Positions 24,142 to 34,664 of a stretch of 64,000 nt of DNA are shown piece after piece. The notes below the pieces were generated by a model that saw only the letters and a list, made by a program, of their open reading frames with translations, had not been told where the DNA came from and searched no databases. This DNA comes from Symsagittifera roscoffensis. Its lineage: Eukaryota > Xenacoelomorpha > Acoela > Convolutidae. The stretch is from positions 4,390,193 to 4,454,192 of the forward strand of contig NC_087062.1 in the NCBI RefSeq assembly GCF_963678635.1. Reading direction: 5' to 3'. Made by a program: the position numbers and the translations under genes. Positions within the stretch are counted from its first letter, which is position 1. Each line of letters begins with the position of its first letter.

Positions 24142-25724
24142 ATCCCGGGTTGACCTCCATACACCGAAAATGCTTATCATACAATTCCATACATCAAGTG
24201 TATGGAAAAAATGCTTGTCATACAATTTTCATACAATTTTGAAAAATGATAGAAGAAAGGTTTAAACTAATTTCTGCGGCTGTTTGATTCTAATAAAACA
24301 GTCGTGTGATGAAAAAATTGAGGTTTTTGTTTTTTGAAAAAAACCTTTATCATACAATTCCCATATATGGAAATTGTATGATAAGCATTTTTTTCATTAT
24401 TGATAAAGTTTTCAGAAAATGTTAGGTCTTCTGACAGTTTTTGAAAACTTTTTAACACTGTCGAACAAAAATTTTAGTTCTAAAATATAGTAAGAGTTCA
24501 ACTAGTGAGAGTAAACGCAACCGGTTTTTCCGAAAGCTCCGAAACGACGGTCAAAAATTCAACAAGTTTTTTCCGAAATCTATTTTTTTTCTGAAAAGCA
24601 GGACGTGGCCGCAAAATTAGACAAACGTTCCATACCCTGGTTTCTCGACAGATCTTTTAACCTGAGAACACGGTAGTTTTCAAACAAAAACAAAATTTTT
24701 CCAAAATTATGTCACAGCTTCGAACATATGACTTGTTTGAAGACTATAACTTTTTTTTCAATTTTTTTTCCATACTTTTTCCATTTTTCGGCTCAGTCTT
24801 GCCTCCTTTTTGGACCCACTGCCCTGCTTTTCTCCGTTGTACCGAAAGTGCTGCAAAACTTCGCTCTGCCTGTTATTTCAGTTTTCAAAAATCTGTTTCT
24901 TTTTATTTAGTTTTTTCCGATTCAAATTCGATTCGATAGCTTTCAATGCTGCTTTTGCCTTGTGACTTCTGGCTTAGTTTTTGCCCACTAGCTTGCCGTG
25001 TTTGGTTTGTGATCTATCGCAGGTGGTGCGAAATATTTTAAATCCTTAATTTATTGGAATTTTTTTCCTTAGCTAAAATTTTTTCATCTTTCTAATTTTT
25101 TTAATTTCATGCACGATAAAAATGTCTTTGTAGGTGTTAGTTATGAATGAATATAAATACGTCAACTGGATGCAAATGAAAGAACTGGTGTTAGATGACA
25201 GTTTGATGCAGATCACTGGAATGGCTGAAACATCATTTTTTGTAAGTTTCTGTGTTTTGGGTCGTCCAGCTCACGTACAGGTTTGTTTTTTGTTTGAGCC
25301 CCTCGCCCAGTTACTGGTTCCCATAGGATAAGGTTAAGGAACTTGTTGCTCTCTCAAGAGTTGAGAAGATTTTCTTGCAGAAAATGTACAATTTGAGCTT
25401 CAAACCTCTAAAGTACTGCAATTTTTCTCAAGTTTTCTTCTCTGTTCAGAGATTGCACGTTTTATGGGATGGGCTTTGACGTAATTTTTGCCTGACTTCA
25501 TTTTAAAAAGTGGTAATCATACAATTTTCATAAATGACAAACTTTTAGTCATACAATTTTCATATATGGGAAACTTCTAATTTTACAATTTCCATATATG
25601 GGAAAATGTTTATCATAGAGATTTCATACAATTTTCTGTACGTATGGAATTGTATGGAATTGTATGACAAGAAGTTTCTCATATATGGAAATTGTATGAT
25701 TAGAAGTTTTGGTCAACCCGGGAT
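24142..25724. mobile_element. TIR element with ATCCCGGGTTGACC ends and subterminal palindromes
   Basis: Exact 14-bp inverted ends: ATCCCGGGTTGACC at 24142 and GGTCAACCCGGGAT at 25711-25724. The subterminal 200 bp on each side is packed with TCATACAATTTCCATATATG words in both orientations (near 24180, 24210, 24346, 24370, 25516, 25550, 25580, 25630, 25690), several forming hairpins. The 1.1-kb interior has no transposase frame. It shares the CCTCCATACACCGAAAATGC block with the fragment at 2398. Best read as a non-autonomous DNA-transposon-like element. Confidence 0.6.
25134..25241 (+). CDS. Candidate isolated coding exon (weak)
   Basis: A 36-codon open stretch (NEYKYVNWMQMKELVLDD and following) lies between CTTTGTAG, preceded by a T-rich tract, and a strong donor TTTTTT|GTAAGT. 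Both splice signals fit at once and composition is less AT-rich than around it. I recognise no domain and cannot find partner exons. It lies inside the 24142-25724 TIR element, so it may be element-derived or chance. Confidence 0.2.
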
Positions 25725-25854
25725 TATAATCGATTATTTTCGTAAAAACACAATCCATTAAAATCCATGATTTTAACGGATTATAATCTTTACTTTTTTG
25801 CGAAATCAAACAATTGTTTGCAACATATCTGCGTTAGTCACGGCCTACTCACAA

Positions 25855-26090
25855 TCTAAACCCCCCTCTGCGTTTTGCCCCCATCCGCATTACCCAAATC
25901 CTCTCCCCACTCCCCTACGCCCAACTCCATCTTTACTAAAGGTTACCCCCCCCCCCAAACCTCGCCTCAAGTTACAGTTTACCAAGCCCCCCTTTTTGTT
26001 TACCATTGAGCGGGGACGGGAGGGAAGTGACTCGGTTGTTCCACCCCCCCCCCCCCCATTTTTACCCCGCCCATTTTTTCCCCGCTAAAG
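25855..26090. repeat. C-rich low-complexity tract
   Basis: Runs of 11 to 16 cytosines and C-rich words (CCCCCATCC, CTCTCCCCACTCCCC) in otherwise AT-rich DNA. The apparent Pro-rich frame is a product of composition. Confidence 0.8.
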
Positions 26091-29022
26091 GTTTAAAAGT
26101 TTTGAAAATGCCATTTTGACGAACTCATTGAACGATGAACCTTTGAACTTTTAATTGATTTATTTGCCAGCCGGATCACCGGGCCATTTTGGTCCACTTC
26201 AAATCAAGCAAACACTTTTTAATTTTTTTACAGTAACTTGATCTGATTCCCTAATTGGTAGCTTGAATTAGTTCCTAAAAATTGAAAAATTTTGAAAGAA
26301 CTTACTGAAGCAATGGAATTTTAGCATTATGAAGACAAACTACGCACTGGATGCGCGCATAATTTGTTGTCTGTAAGTAAGTGAAATCCAGAGACAAGTC
26401 GTTAAATAAGTGAAAATTATGTCGTTACGATCAAAATAAACAAAAGATCATAAAAATGTCAAAGATGTCGGTCTTAATGCGGAATCCGTTCACAATTCAT
26501 AAAAAAGCACAACTTGCCCGCACAATCAGCATTTTATAAAATTGCTGTGATGGGTTGCATTACTTCTCAAAAATTACTTTTTTTCTTTCATAACTGGAAG
26601 AAATAAAATTTAGAAATAATTTGAATCAGTTTGACTGTTTGAAATGTTTCGTTAGAAACTGAAATTTTTCAAGATAAAACGATATGTTTGACGTTTGTTA
26701 GATACCTTAACTCGCAGATTTTTTGGAATGCTTCGTCATTTTGGAATATTTGGATTCTCTTATTAATTTTAATTTGGACCACAGAGAGAGATTCAAGAAA
26801 ATTTAGGCAATAGCTTTAAATAATGGAATTTTTTATTAATTTTCTTTTTGAAAATCTAGTTTTCAGTAGAATCACAGGCTACATCTTAAAGTCTTTTAAA
26901 ACTGAAGAGAGTCGAAAAATGTCGAATTAAGTCGAACAATCTATTGTAAAAGGTCAACAAAATTCTTGGTGAGAACACCTCAGCCTTGGTTAGACAAGAT
27001 TATGAAACTAGTATCAGGAGTACATAGCACGCAAGACACAAGACATCATATTTTACCATTGATAATGCTGCTTATGGCGCCTCCACCATGGGGCTAATGA
27101 AAAAATCTGGACTTGCGGCTGATGTAGCGAGTCTTCTTTCGACATGCTCGTGCTTCCATTGCAACTCTAGTCACAGACCAACATGCCACAGTAGAAGATG
27201 TCATTGCCTTTCGCTCTATTCCTCTGTGTTCTCCCTTGCAAACATTTCACCGCTTTGTTTCATAGTTGTCAATAAAGTCTACTTGTCTATTTGTGAAAGA
27301 AAAGCTGAAGTCCTTAAGCTGCGATGCATTTTTAGGGATCACTAAGTCGAGAAGATTGTCGCTCACAGTTCTTCCTGTTTATGTTCTGCCATGTATTTGG
27401 CGCGAGAACAACTCAAAGGCTTGAGTTTTGCCTTCTAGAACTTAACACTATAGTGCCTTTCAAGTCAACTAGTTGTTGAACAGCTGATAGAAGCAATTGA
27501 GTTGATAGAACCGTCTCGGCTGTGCACGAAAAACAACATATCTTGAGAAACTTTTGCGAAATTTTGTTAAACTGTAAGAATAAACTTACTTCAGCGAAAA
27601 ATTCATTTTTTCACGTTTTAATGCCACCATAGCTATGGTGGTATTAAAAGTTGAAAAACAAATTCCAAACACAAGCTAGTATATTGTTGTATTTTTTAGA
27701 GACTGCAAAGTTTAAAGGTGGGTGCTGAATCTAATTGCATCTAATAAAAAAACCAAAAGTTGCCAGTAATTTAATTGCTTATCATTCAGTTCAACGGTAT
27801 GGAATAAATGTTTGTAATGTAGTTTCATTGTATTGAAAAAAATTATCACGCTATTCGTTATAAAAATTTTTGGGTTCATCGAAATAAATGCAATGACTTG
27901 CATGGACATGCATTCTGATACGTTTTTTTTCCAATCCGGGCTACTTATAAATTGCTCGCAAAAGTTTTAAAAAAGCAAAATTGCATTTACGTTTTAAATT
28001 TGTTTTGAAGTTTCTGCAAATCATTAGTTTGAGTTGATGGTTTTCGCAAAACTGGTTATTTTTTATTACGAGGCCAATTCGTGCACTAGATAGGCGCACA
28101 ATTTAGTGTGTTTTGGTCTTTGGAATCTAGAGACAAGTCTTAAAAAAAGTTGAAATTTTGTCGGAGCGCTCAAAGAAAAGATACGAATTCATAACACAAT
28201 ACTCTTTAGGGTCACTTTGGATGGTGAGAGGGTCGATTTCTTTTCAAATTTATATTTAAAATCACAATATTATTCTAATTACTACTTTTTAAAAACTAGA
28301 GCTACCTAAAAAGAAGAGCTAAATGGAGATTGTCAACTAAACTCATTCAAATTAATTACACTGCTTAAACAATTTTTATCACCATTATCAAAAACTGAAT
28401 TTACATTTAAATAATCATGCTGTAATTGAAAAAGAGCTAGCGATCTTAAATTTTAAATTTCTATTTTAGAAGGCTGATATTTTTTCCATAATTTGACATT
28501 GTATAATGTATCATCTAGCATCTCCTAATTGAATAATGGTTTCAAACTTGTCTGTTGACAATGTCAGATTAAGAAAACTTCATCCGTTCTCTAGAGGTCC
28601 AATTTTCAAACTTTACATTCGGCAAATCTTGTTTCAATAAACGAACAGTTATTTAAAAATAGCATGACATTTCAATTTTGACCATTTTGATAAAAATTTA
28701 TATAAAATGCGAGAAACTCAAATTGTTTATTTCTAAAATTACCAAAAAAACTAGTCTCAAAATTTTTTTAGTCGCATTCATCTTTGTATGATTTGTGAGT
28801 GCATTTTTGTCAAATGTTTGCCTTAAACATGTTGATTCGATATAGTTGTTCTAACCATTAAAAAGGGAGAAGAGCTTTGTGTTGGGGTGTGTTCTATTGT
28901 TTTTTTCTATTTTCCAAGCAAAATTAGGTAGCACAATAAATCATCGGAATGGGTCAACTAATATGCCATTTGAAAGCTCTTTTAGTCGTGGCTCGAAGGA
29001 AATGAGAAAAACAGGCAGAAAA
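26091..29022. other. Geneless stretch with one possibly decayed coding segment
   Basis: Mostly AT-rich. The segment 26960-27440 is more balanced in composition. On the minus strand one frame is nearly open over about 130 codons with two or three stops; on the plus strand an 85-codon Cys/Ser-rich frame lies at 27088-27345. Neither matches a family I know. It may be a fossil exon or transposase fragment. Confidence 0.3.
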
Positions 29023-29970
29023 TTTTTGATCGATACTTGAGCAAACAAGGTGAGCGAGCAGACCTATTTTATTTGTCAAATAAAATCATCTACCAAAAAG
29101 GACTACATCATCCTAATGGGTGGAGTGATTCATTGTACTAAAATATTTCCAGTCCTGGCTCGAACAAAGGTTAAAAATTTTCAAAAAAATGTTTGTTACA
29201 GTTTCGAGAGAAACCGATCTCAAGTTTTTCAGTTTTTGTCAAATTTCGTGTGAAGAAAGCAAGCAAGCATGCTTATTATAGCAGGATAAGCAAAAAAACT
29301 TAATATATATTCCAGTGCCTTTTTGGCGCCATTTGCGGCAAAAAAACGGTTTTCATTTTAGGAAGATTCTTGAGGCACCAAATTCTCGGCAGGACCTCGA
29401 GGCACGTCTCCGTCGTTGGATTTTTGGTACTCCATCGTCGGGACTCCATCGTCGGCAACATCTCGAGGCACACCTTTGTCAGCGGAATCTCGAGGCACTA
29501 CAGCATTGGAGGGATCACGGACAGATTGAGTCATCGACAGGTTATACTGGCAAATCATTTTTGATCGATACTTGAGCAAACAAGGTGAGCGAGCAGACCT
29601 ATTTTATTTGTCAAATAAAATCATCTACCAAAAAGGACTACATCATCCTAATGGGTGGAGTGATTCATTGTACTAAAATATTTCCAGTCCTGGCTCGAAC
29701 AAAGGTTAAAAATTTTCAAAAAAATGTTTGTTACAGTTTCGAGAGAAACCGATCTCAAGTTTTTCAGTTTTTGGAAGATTCTTGAGGCACCAAATTCTCG
29801 GCAGGTCCTCGAGGCACGTCTCCGTCGTTGGATTTTTGATACTCCATCGTCGGCACTCCATCGTCGGCAACATCTCGAGGCAAACCTTTGTCAGCGGAAT
29901 CTCGAGGCACTACAGCATTGGAGGGATCACGGACAGATTGAGTCATCGACAGGTTATACTGGCAAATCAT
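29023..29970. repeat. Direct duplication of a roughly 0.5-kb unit
   Basis: Copy 1 is 29023-29557 and copy 2 is 29558-29970, nearly identical. Copy 1 has about 122 bp extra (29238-29361) that copy 2 lacks; its edges lie within a base of GT and AG. Both copies start at TTTTTGATCGATACTTGAGC and end at GGTTATACTGGCAAATCAT. Four short frames in each copy are duplicated along with it. Confidence 0.9.
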
Positions 29971-30590
29971 TGTCGCAGAATTTTGAAGCGATCCATCATC
30001 GGAAAAGTCTCAATGCACACCTTCGTCGGCAATTTTTGTAGGCAGCCCAGTGTCGTTAGAATCTCGAGGCACCCGTCGTCGACAGAGTCACGCGACATCT
30101 CATCACCGGAAGGTTCTCAAAGCACTCTTTCATCCTCAGGACTTTGTGGCACCACGTCGTTGGCAGAATCAAAAGGCACTCTATTGTCGGTAGCCTTTCG
30201 AGGCTCATCTTTGTTTTCAGAATCTTAAGGCACCTCTTAGTCGGCAGAGTTTCGAGGCACCCTATCGTCGGCAAAGTCTTGTGGCACCAACATCAATGGA
30301 ACTGCGAAGCACCACATCGTAGGGAGAATCTGTAAGCACCCTTTGTCAATGGAAACTCGACGCACCCCTTCATCGGCAGATTTTAGAGTTACTGTATTGT
30401 CGGCAGCTTTTCGAGGAACCCCTCGCAGGCATCTCGATTCCCCTGAAACCTTTGGTGAAACTTCGAGGAATCACATCGTCTGCAACATTCGACGCTGCTT
30501 TGTCAGCAGAATCTTTAGGCAACATGTCGTTGACAGAATCTCGAGGCGTTCGCATCGTCGGAGGAAAAATTCCTCATCATCAGTTTCGGG
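29375..30590. repeat. Degenerate 27-bp minisatellite
   Basis: Built from imperfect copies of TCTCGAGGCACC plus TCGTCGGCAGAA, about 27 bp, repeated some 35 to 40 times with drift and length changes. On the minus strand the unit reads as nine residues (VPRDSADKG, VPRDVADDG), on the plus strand as ISRHxSIVG. Frames are kept only over short runs, so it is probably not coding today, though a 27-bp unit is frame-neutral and a decayed repeat-protein exon is possible. Confidence 0.75.
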
Positions 30591-31189
30591 CACAAGAAGC
30601 TTTCAGGAAAAATTGAGGCTATCCAAAGTGTAAAGCAAAATCTTTTGACTGCATAATTTGGATAACGAAAACTTTTGTGTGACGATTTTGCTTAGGAAAC
30701 AATTTTTATTTACTATACAAAATTTTAACCCAAAATTTCCGTTACCCCAAATTCTATAGCTCAAAACATTTTGCTCGAAATCTTCAGTAGACTCTCAACA
30801 CATTTTTTTCTCAGCAATTCTCAAGCTAAAAAAAATATACTAATAAATCTTTGTGTAGCAAAAATTAGATGGTCATCCTTTTTCCGAAAAAAAATCTAAC
30901 ATCTAAAATCCAAAATCTAACAAGCGTTTCAAAACATAACAAGTCATTGTTCAAATTTAAGTCGTTAGCATTTGCTTCACCCGCTCTTCTACAAATAAGC
31001 TCTAGGTCAACAAGAGTAAACGAACCTCAATGTTATCCCTCTGAGTAGTAACCACAAGTAACCTAATCCGACTTTCAGCAAACCATTAGAAAGCAAAAAA
31101 CGCTAGATTTACACGACAAAAAAAAGATACTACAACATATCTAGTGAACATCTTCGACACAATTTGCCTACGATTTTTCGATTCCTTTA

Positions 31190-31457
31190 GTCTGATGAAG
31201 AGATAATTTTCCGACTTTTGTCACAAGGGCTCTCATGAAGCCAACATTACAACTACTACTCAACCAATTGAGACACATTGTCAGTTCGAGGAGCTTGAGG
31301 ACAAAGTAACAAGGCAAATAGCCGGCTGAATTGTAACCAAATACGTTTGGCTAAGGTTCAAGGAGGTAAACTCTTGTTCCGAAATCCTGGATAAATTCGC
31401 TGAAGTTTTGGCTAATTTTTATTTTTCTTCTAGTAGAATATGACTGTTTCGACATTG
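31190..31457 (+). pseudogene. BEL/Pao retrotransposon remnant, left part (gag)
   Basis: A short frame reading FEELEDKVTRQIAG (about 31278-31320), typical of the N-terminal part of BEL/Pao Gag, runs into the 5' LTR of the large element. The continuation of the same kind of protein appears directly after the 3' LTR at 51625, so the large element seems to have landed in this gag gene. Decayed; assignment of this short left piece is inference from position and similarity. Confidence 0.45.
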
Positions 31458-32637
31458 TGGAACCTGATCTAAACTACATTTTATAATTGGATAAATTGGA
31501 TATTTTACCACTGTAAAATATTTAATATTAACCAATCATAATCCATCTAACTAACAACCCACTTATTTGTAAGTGCTGAAATTACTTGTAATTTCAGCAC
31601 CAGAGAGATTTGAATTTAACTTAGAACTTAGTTGCCTCTCCAAGAGAACTTCAGCAGTTGCAATAAGCCAGTATACTCTAGATCTATTGAGCCTAGCAGA
31701 GACTAGTTAAACACCCTGAGACTAGTAGATATAAGAGTAAGATTAGAATCGGTATTAGACTCAGAAGTTGCACGAATCTATCCGGCCGAAAATAAGATAA
31801 CGTGACGAGCAGACGGTGTACTCTATCCGAAATTACTCTATGAGTGAACCACATCAGTCATAACTCATCTGGTGCGACCATAAATCTCGAATAAGACCTT
31901 AATAGCTTAGAATTAACTAAATATAGATTAGAATTTAGACAAAACATTTTCAAAATGTTACACGATAATATTTTAATTGAAATGTCTCTACGACTCAATA
32001 GATCAGAGCCGATATTCCGAACAATACTAGAACTACCCGGTATTGGAAGAAGACCTCGGACAAGAGACGATATACGACCACGTAGAAACCATTTAGTTTT
32101 ATGGTTGTACGGCAAAAGCCAACACAAACTTTTATATTTAGAATCTTATTAGCAATGAATTTAGACTTTCATTTGCAAACATAAAATTTTGAAGTAAATC
32201 TTCATGACCATTTCAGGCGCTAAACAAAATTATTAATGTACAATAACGATTGATAAAAAGATCTCAGATCGTTTTCCTAATTTCTGCAATATTATATAAA
32301 ACATATTTGTAAAACATTTATTGAAAAAAAAATAAAAATTAGTAGCATGACAATAAATAGTTAGAAATCATAAATCATCTTGTTGTTCCAGCTTCATCAC
32401 CTAAACATAACAGCAATCATAAGCTCACTAATATTATTGAAAAACTAAATCTTTTTATTAAATAAATTTAAACCATTTTAAACTTAAATTCACTTAACTT
32501 AAAAATCAGATCATCAAGGCTTATCCTTGGATCTTTATAAATTTTCTGTATCACTAAATTTAAAATCTGATCATCAAGGCCTATCTTTGGATCAAAATGA
32601 ACAATTTTGTTATCCCCCACCCACTTAGCAAGTGTCT
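31458..32637 (+). repeat. 5' LTR of the giant element
   Basis: 1180 bp direct repeat of 50433-51624, starting TGGAACCTGATCTAAACT and ending CACTTAGCAAGTGTCT. Possible U3 signals: ACCAATCA (about 31537) and a TATAAG word near 31729. AATAAA occurs near 32329 and 32457. Two stem-loops of the form GATCATCAAGG...CCTTGGATC lie at 32509-32533 and 32569-32593, duplicated within the LTR and kept in the 3' LTR. A 65-codon frame (31955-32152) is also present in both LTRs, with an indel near its end. Confidence 0.9.
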
Positions 32638-33171
32638 AACGACCTCAAACGTCGATTCACTATCCAACCTTTTCAAAAGACCCAGGACTAATAGAAAATT
32701 TTAAACAAAACTAACCATTCAAATTAAGATAAACAGTGAAGAACTTCGGTTATTCATCCTTCACATGAACCCTCCTCTTACCAGACCCAAGATAGATCTT
32801 AGACTTAGTAAGTTTAAAATAGTATCTAACGAACTGCTTTTGTTCTAATTATACCTGAACCTTGTGGATCGATTTACTATTCTCCAACCCTTGAACACAA
32901 TCATTACCCCTACGTAAGATTAAGTAAGTTAACACCTTAACTTAGACTAGCCACGAGAAAGTAGAAAATCATTCTCCGGAATCGATATGGTTTTCTCTCC
33001 AACCCTGAACAAAAAGACCCAGGTTAAGCTAACCAAAAAATCGTAAGGACTAACAGTCTAGGAAAATAGAAAAACCAACAACTTCTTGCATCCCTCATCC
33101 TAAACCTTATGTCATTCAAAAATTTTGGGAAATAAACAAACAATCGTTTTACACAATTGTGAAATAGATAA

Positions 33172-33564
33172 CCAAAAAAATCTGATCTTGTAATCACTCC
33201 TCATGCACAAACAGTTGGATACATTAGAAGAAAACGACAAACAATAAAAAAAAATTGTAAACAAAAAAGACAAATCACACGAAAAAGATTTTCAAAAAAT
33301 AGAAACGCAATTTCTGAATCAGAAGCCAACAGTTTAGACAAAATATACAAATTAAAAGAATCAATAGATAAAAATTGTCCCATTCATGATCAATTATATT
33401 TTTCCGACTCAGAAACAACTTCAAATTCATCAAAAAGAGGAAAAAGAAGAATAAAAAAGCAATATCAACACAAATCAGTACACTTGTATAATTGGAATCA
33501 ACCAATTAGACACATTGATAGTTATTTTTTAACATTCATCAGACAAAAAAATGAGCGAAAGTGA
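33172..33564 (+). CDS. ORF0: basic leader frame without ATG, overlapping the next ORF
   Basis: Open for about 130 codons and ending at TGA 33562-33564, overlapping the ATG of the next ORF at 33551. It is strongly basic (RRKRQ, KRGKRRIKK), as expected of a nucleic-acid-binding or nuclear-targeting leader. No in-frame ATG is present, so the start has been lost, is non-AUG, or is supplied by splicing. Composition (A-rich) matches the downstream element genes. Confidence 0.45.
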   Translation, partial: PKKSDLVITPHAQTVGYIRRKRQTIKKNCKQKRQITRKRFSKNRNAISESEANSLDKIYKLKESIDKNCPIHDQLYFSDSETTSNSSKRGKRRIKKQYQHKSVHLYNWNQPIRHIDSYFLTFIRQKNERK

Positions 33565-34657
33565 CGAAAGTCCAGATGAAGAAGCAGTTTTTCCCTTTCT
33601 TATAGATTCACTCGATGATAGAGGACAAACACGATTTTGTAAAAACTTACTCGTAAATTTGTTTGAACCAGGAATCAGTCCATGCAAAGCAGAATTCCCG
33701 GATGTAAAAACCAAAAGACAAATTATTGAACATTATTTGAAAGACATATGTAATCTAACACAACAATACGGAATCTACACCATAGAATTCAGCACACCAA
33801 ACACAGCCCATGGTAAAAACGTAATTCAAACAGACGTTATTGAATTAGAATTTTCAAAAGTATTCATAGAATATATCAAAAGCATACAATATCATAATTC
33901 ACAAAGAGCAAACTCCATATTCACTAACGAAGTTTTTGCATTAATATATACTTATATATCTATCGTGGAAAAAACAGAATTTCAAAGTATATCACCAACA
34001 GAAACATCCAAACATACAAAAGTACGAAATAAAATCACAGTATTTTCAACATTTCTACATATAATTTGCAAAAATTTTACTAAAGAAGATGTTTCACAAA
34101 ACACTAAACACGATTTACAAAAAATTTTAGCATGGTTTATAATAGATTATTTCACCCACAATTTAGATTTAATTTCACAAGCAAGAAAAAATTTCAGACC
34201 TCAAAATACCAATGATGACACTGTTCTTTCAGAACAATCATATTACGTTTGGGACCCTGACTGGTCTCATCCAGCATTTCTAAATATCCCACAAGCTATC
34301 TCGAGTCAAGCAATAAGTACAATATCTTTTCACAGAGATTATGTAAAAGTAGTACCATTAACCATTGATGCAACACCATTGAATTATAATACATTTTTAC
34401 CTGATACACGAAATAACAGCTTAAATTCAACAATCATTCATAATAAAAACCTCAATGGAACCAGAAATCTTACACAACAAGATATTCAAACACCATCACA
34501 CTTCATAAATGAAGAAATCGTCCAAACAACAGCAACAACTACACAACAGAGTATTTCACCAATACACCCCAATCTGACAACACCAAGAAATACAAATACA
34601 TCACTAACACAGGTAACCTTACAATCAACCGTTAAAACTTCGGTTGCTCCAAAATAA
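33551..34657 (+). CDS. ORF1 of the giant element, unrecognised, upstream of Gag
   Basis: An intact 368-codon frame starting MSESDESPDEEAVFPF. The acidic N terminus is followed by a mostly helical-looking middle (FIEYIKSIQYHN, DLQKILAWFIIDYFTHNLD) and a Thr/Asn/Gln-rich C-terminal third (QTTATTTQQSISP). No zinc knuckle or known Gag motif is visible, and the recognisable Gag lies further downstream, so this is either an extended matrix-like Gag portion or a separate structural protein. It is the longest uninterrupted frame in the element. Confidence 0.6.
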   Translation: MSESDESPDEEAVFPFLIDSLDDRGQTRFCKNLLVNLFEPGISPCKAEFPDVKTKRQIIEHYLKDICNLTQQYGIYTIEFSTPNTAHGKNVIQTDVIELEFSKVFIEYIKSIQYHNSQRANSIFTNEVFALIYTYISIVEKTEFQSISPTETSKHTKVRNKITVFSTFLHIICKNFTKEDVSQNTKHDLQKILAWFIIDYFTHNLDLISQARKNFRPQNTNDDTVLSEQSYYVWDPDWSHPAFLNIPQAISSQAISTISFHRDYVKVVPLTIDATPLNYNTFLPDTRNNSLNSTIIHNKNLNGTRNLTQQDIQTPSHFINEEIVQTTATTTQQSISPIHPNLTTPRNTNTSLTQVTLQSTVKTSVAPK

Positions 34658-34664
34658 TCACATA

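Noticed and set aside
25798-26088. Pro-rich 96-codon protein
   Set aside because: Encoded by poly-C low-complexity DNA without start context or splice support.
29728-30228. 166-codon plus-strand frame
   Set aside because: Product of the 27-bp minisatellite, open because the unit lacks stops in that frame; no independent coding evidence.
29023-30600. CRISPR-like array
   Set aside because: Units are contiguous and degenerate without unique spacers, and the genome is eukaryotic.
31955-32152. Small frame repeated in both LTRs as a conserved gene
   Set aside because: LTRs are identical at birth, so sharing is not evidence of selection; the C-terminal end is changed by an indel.
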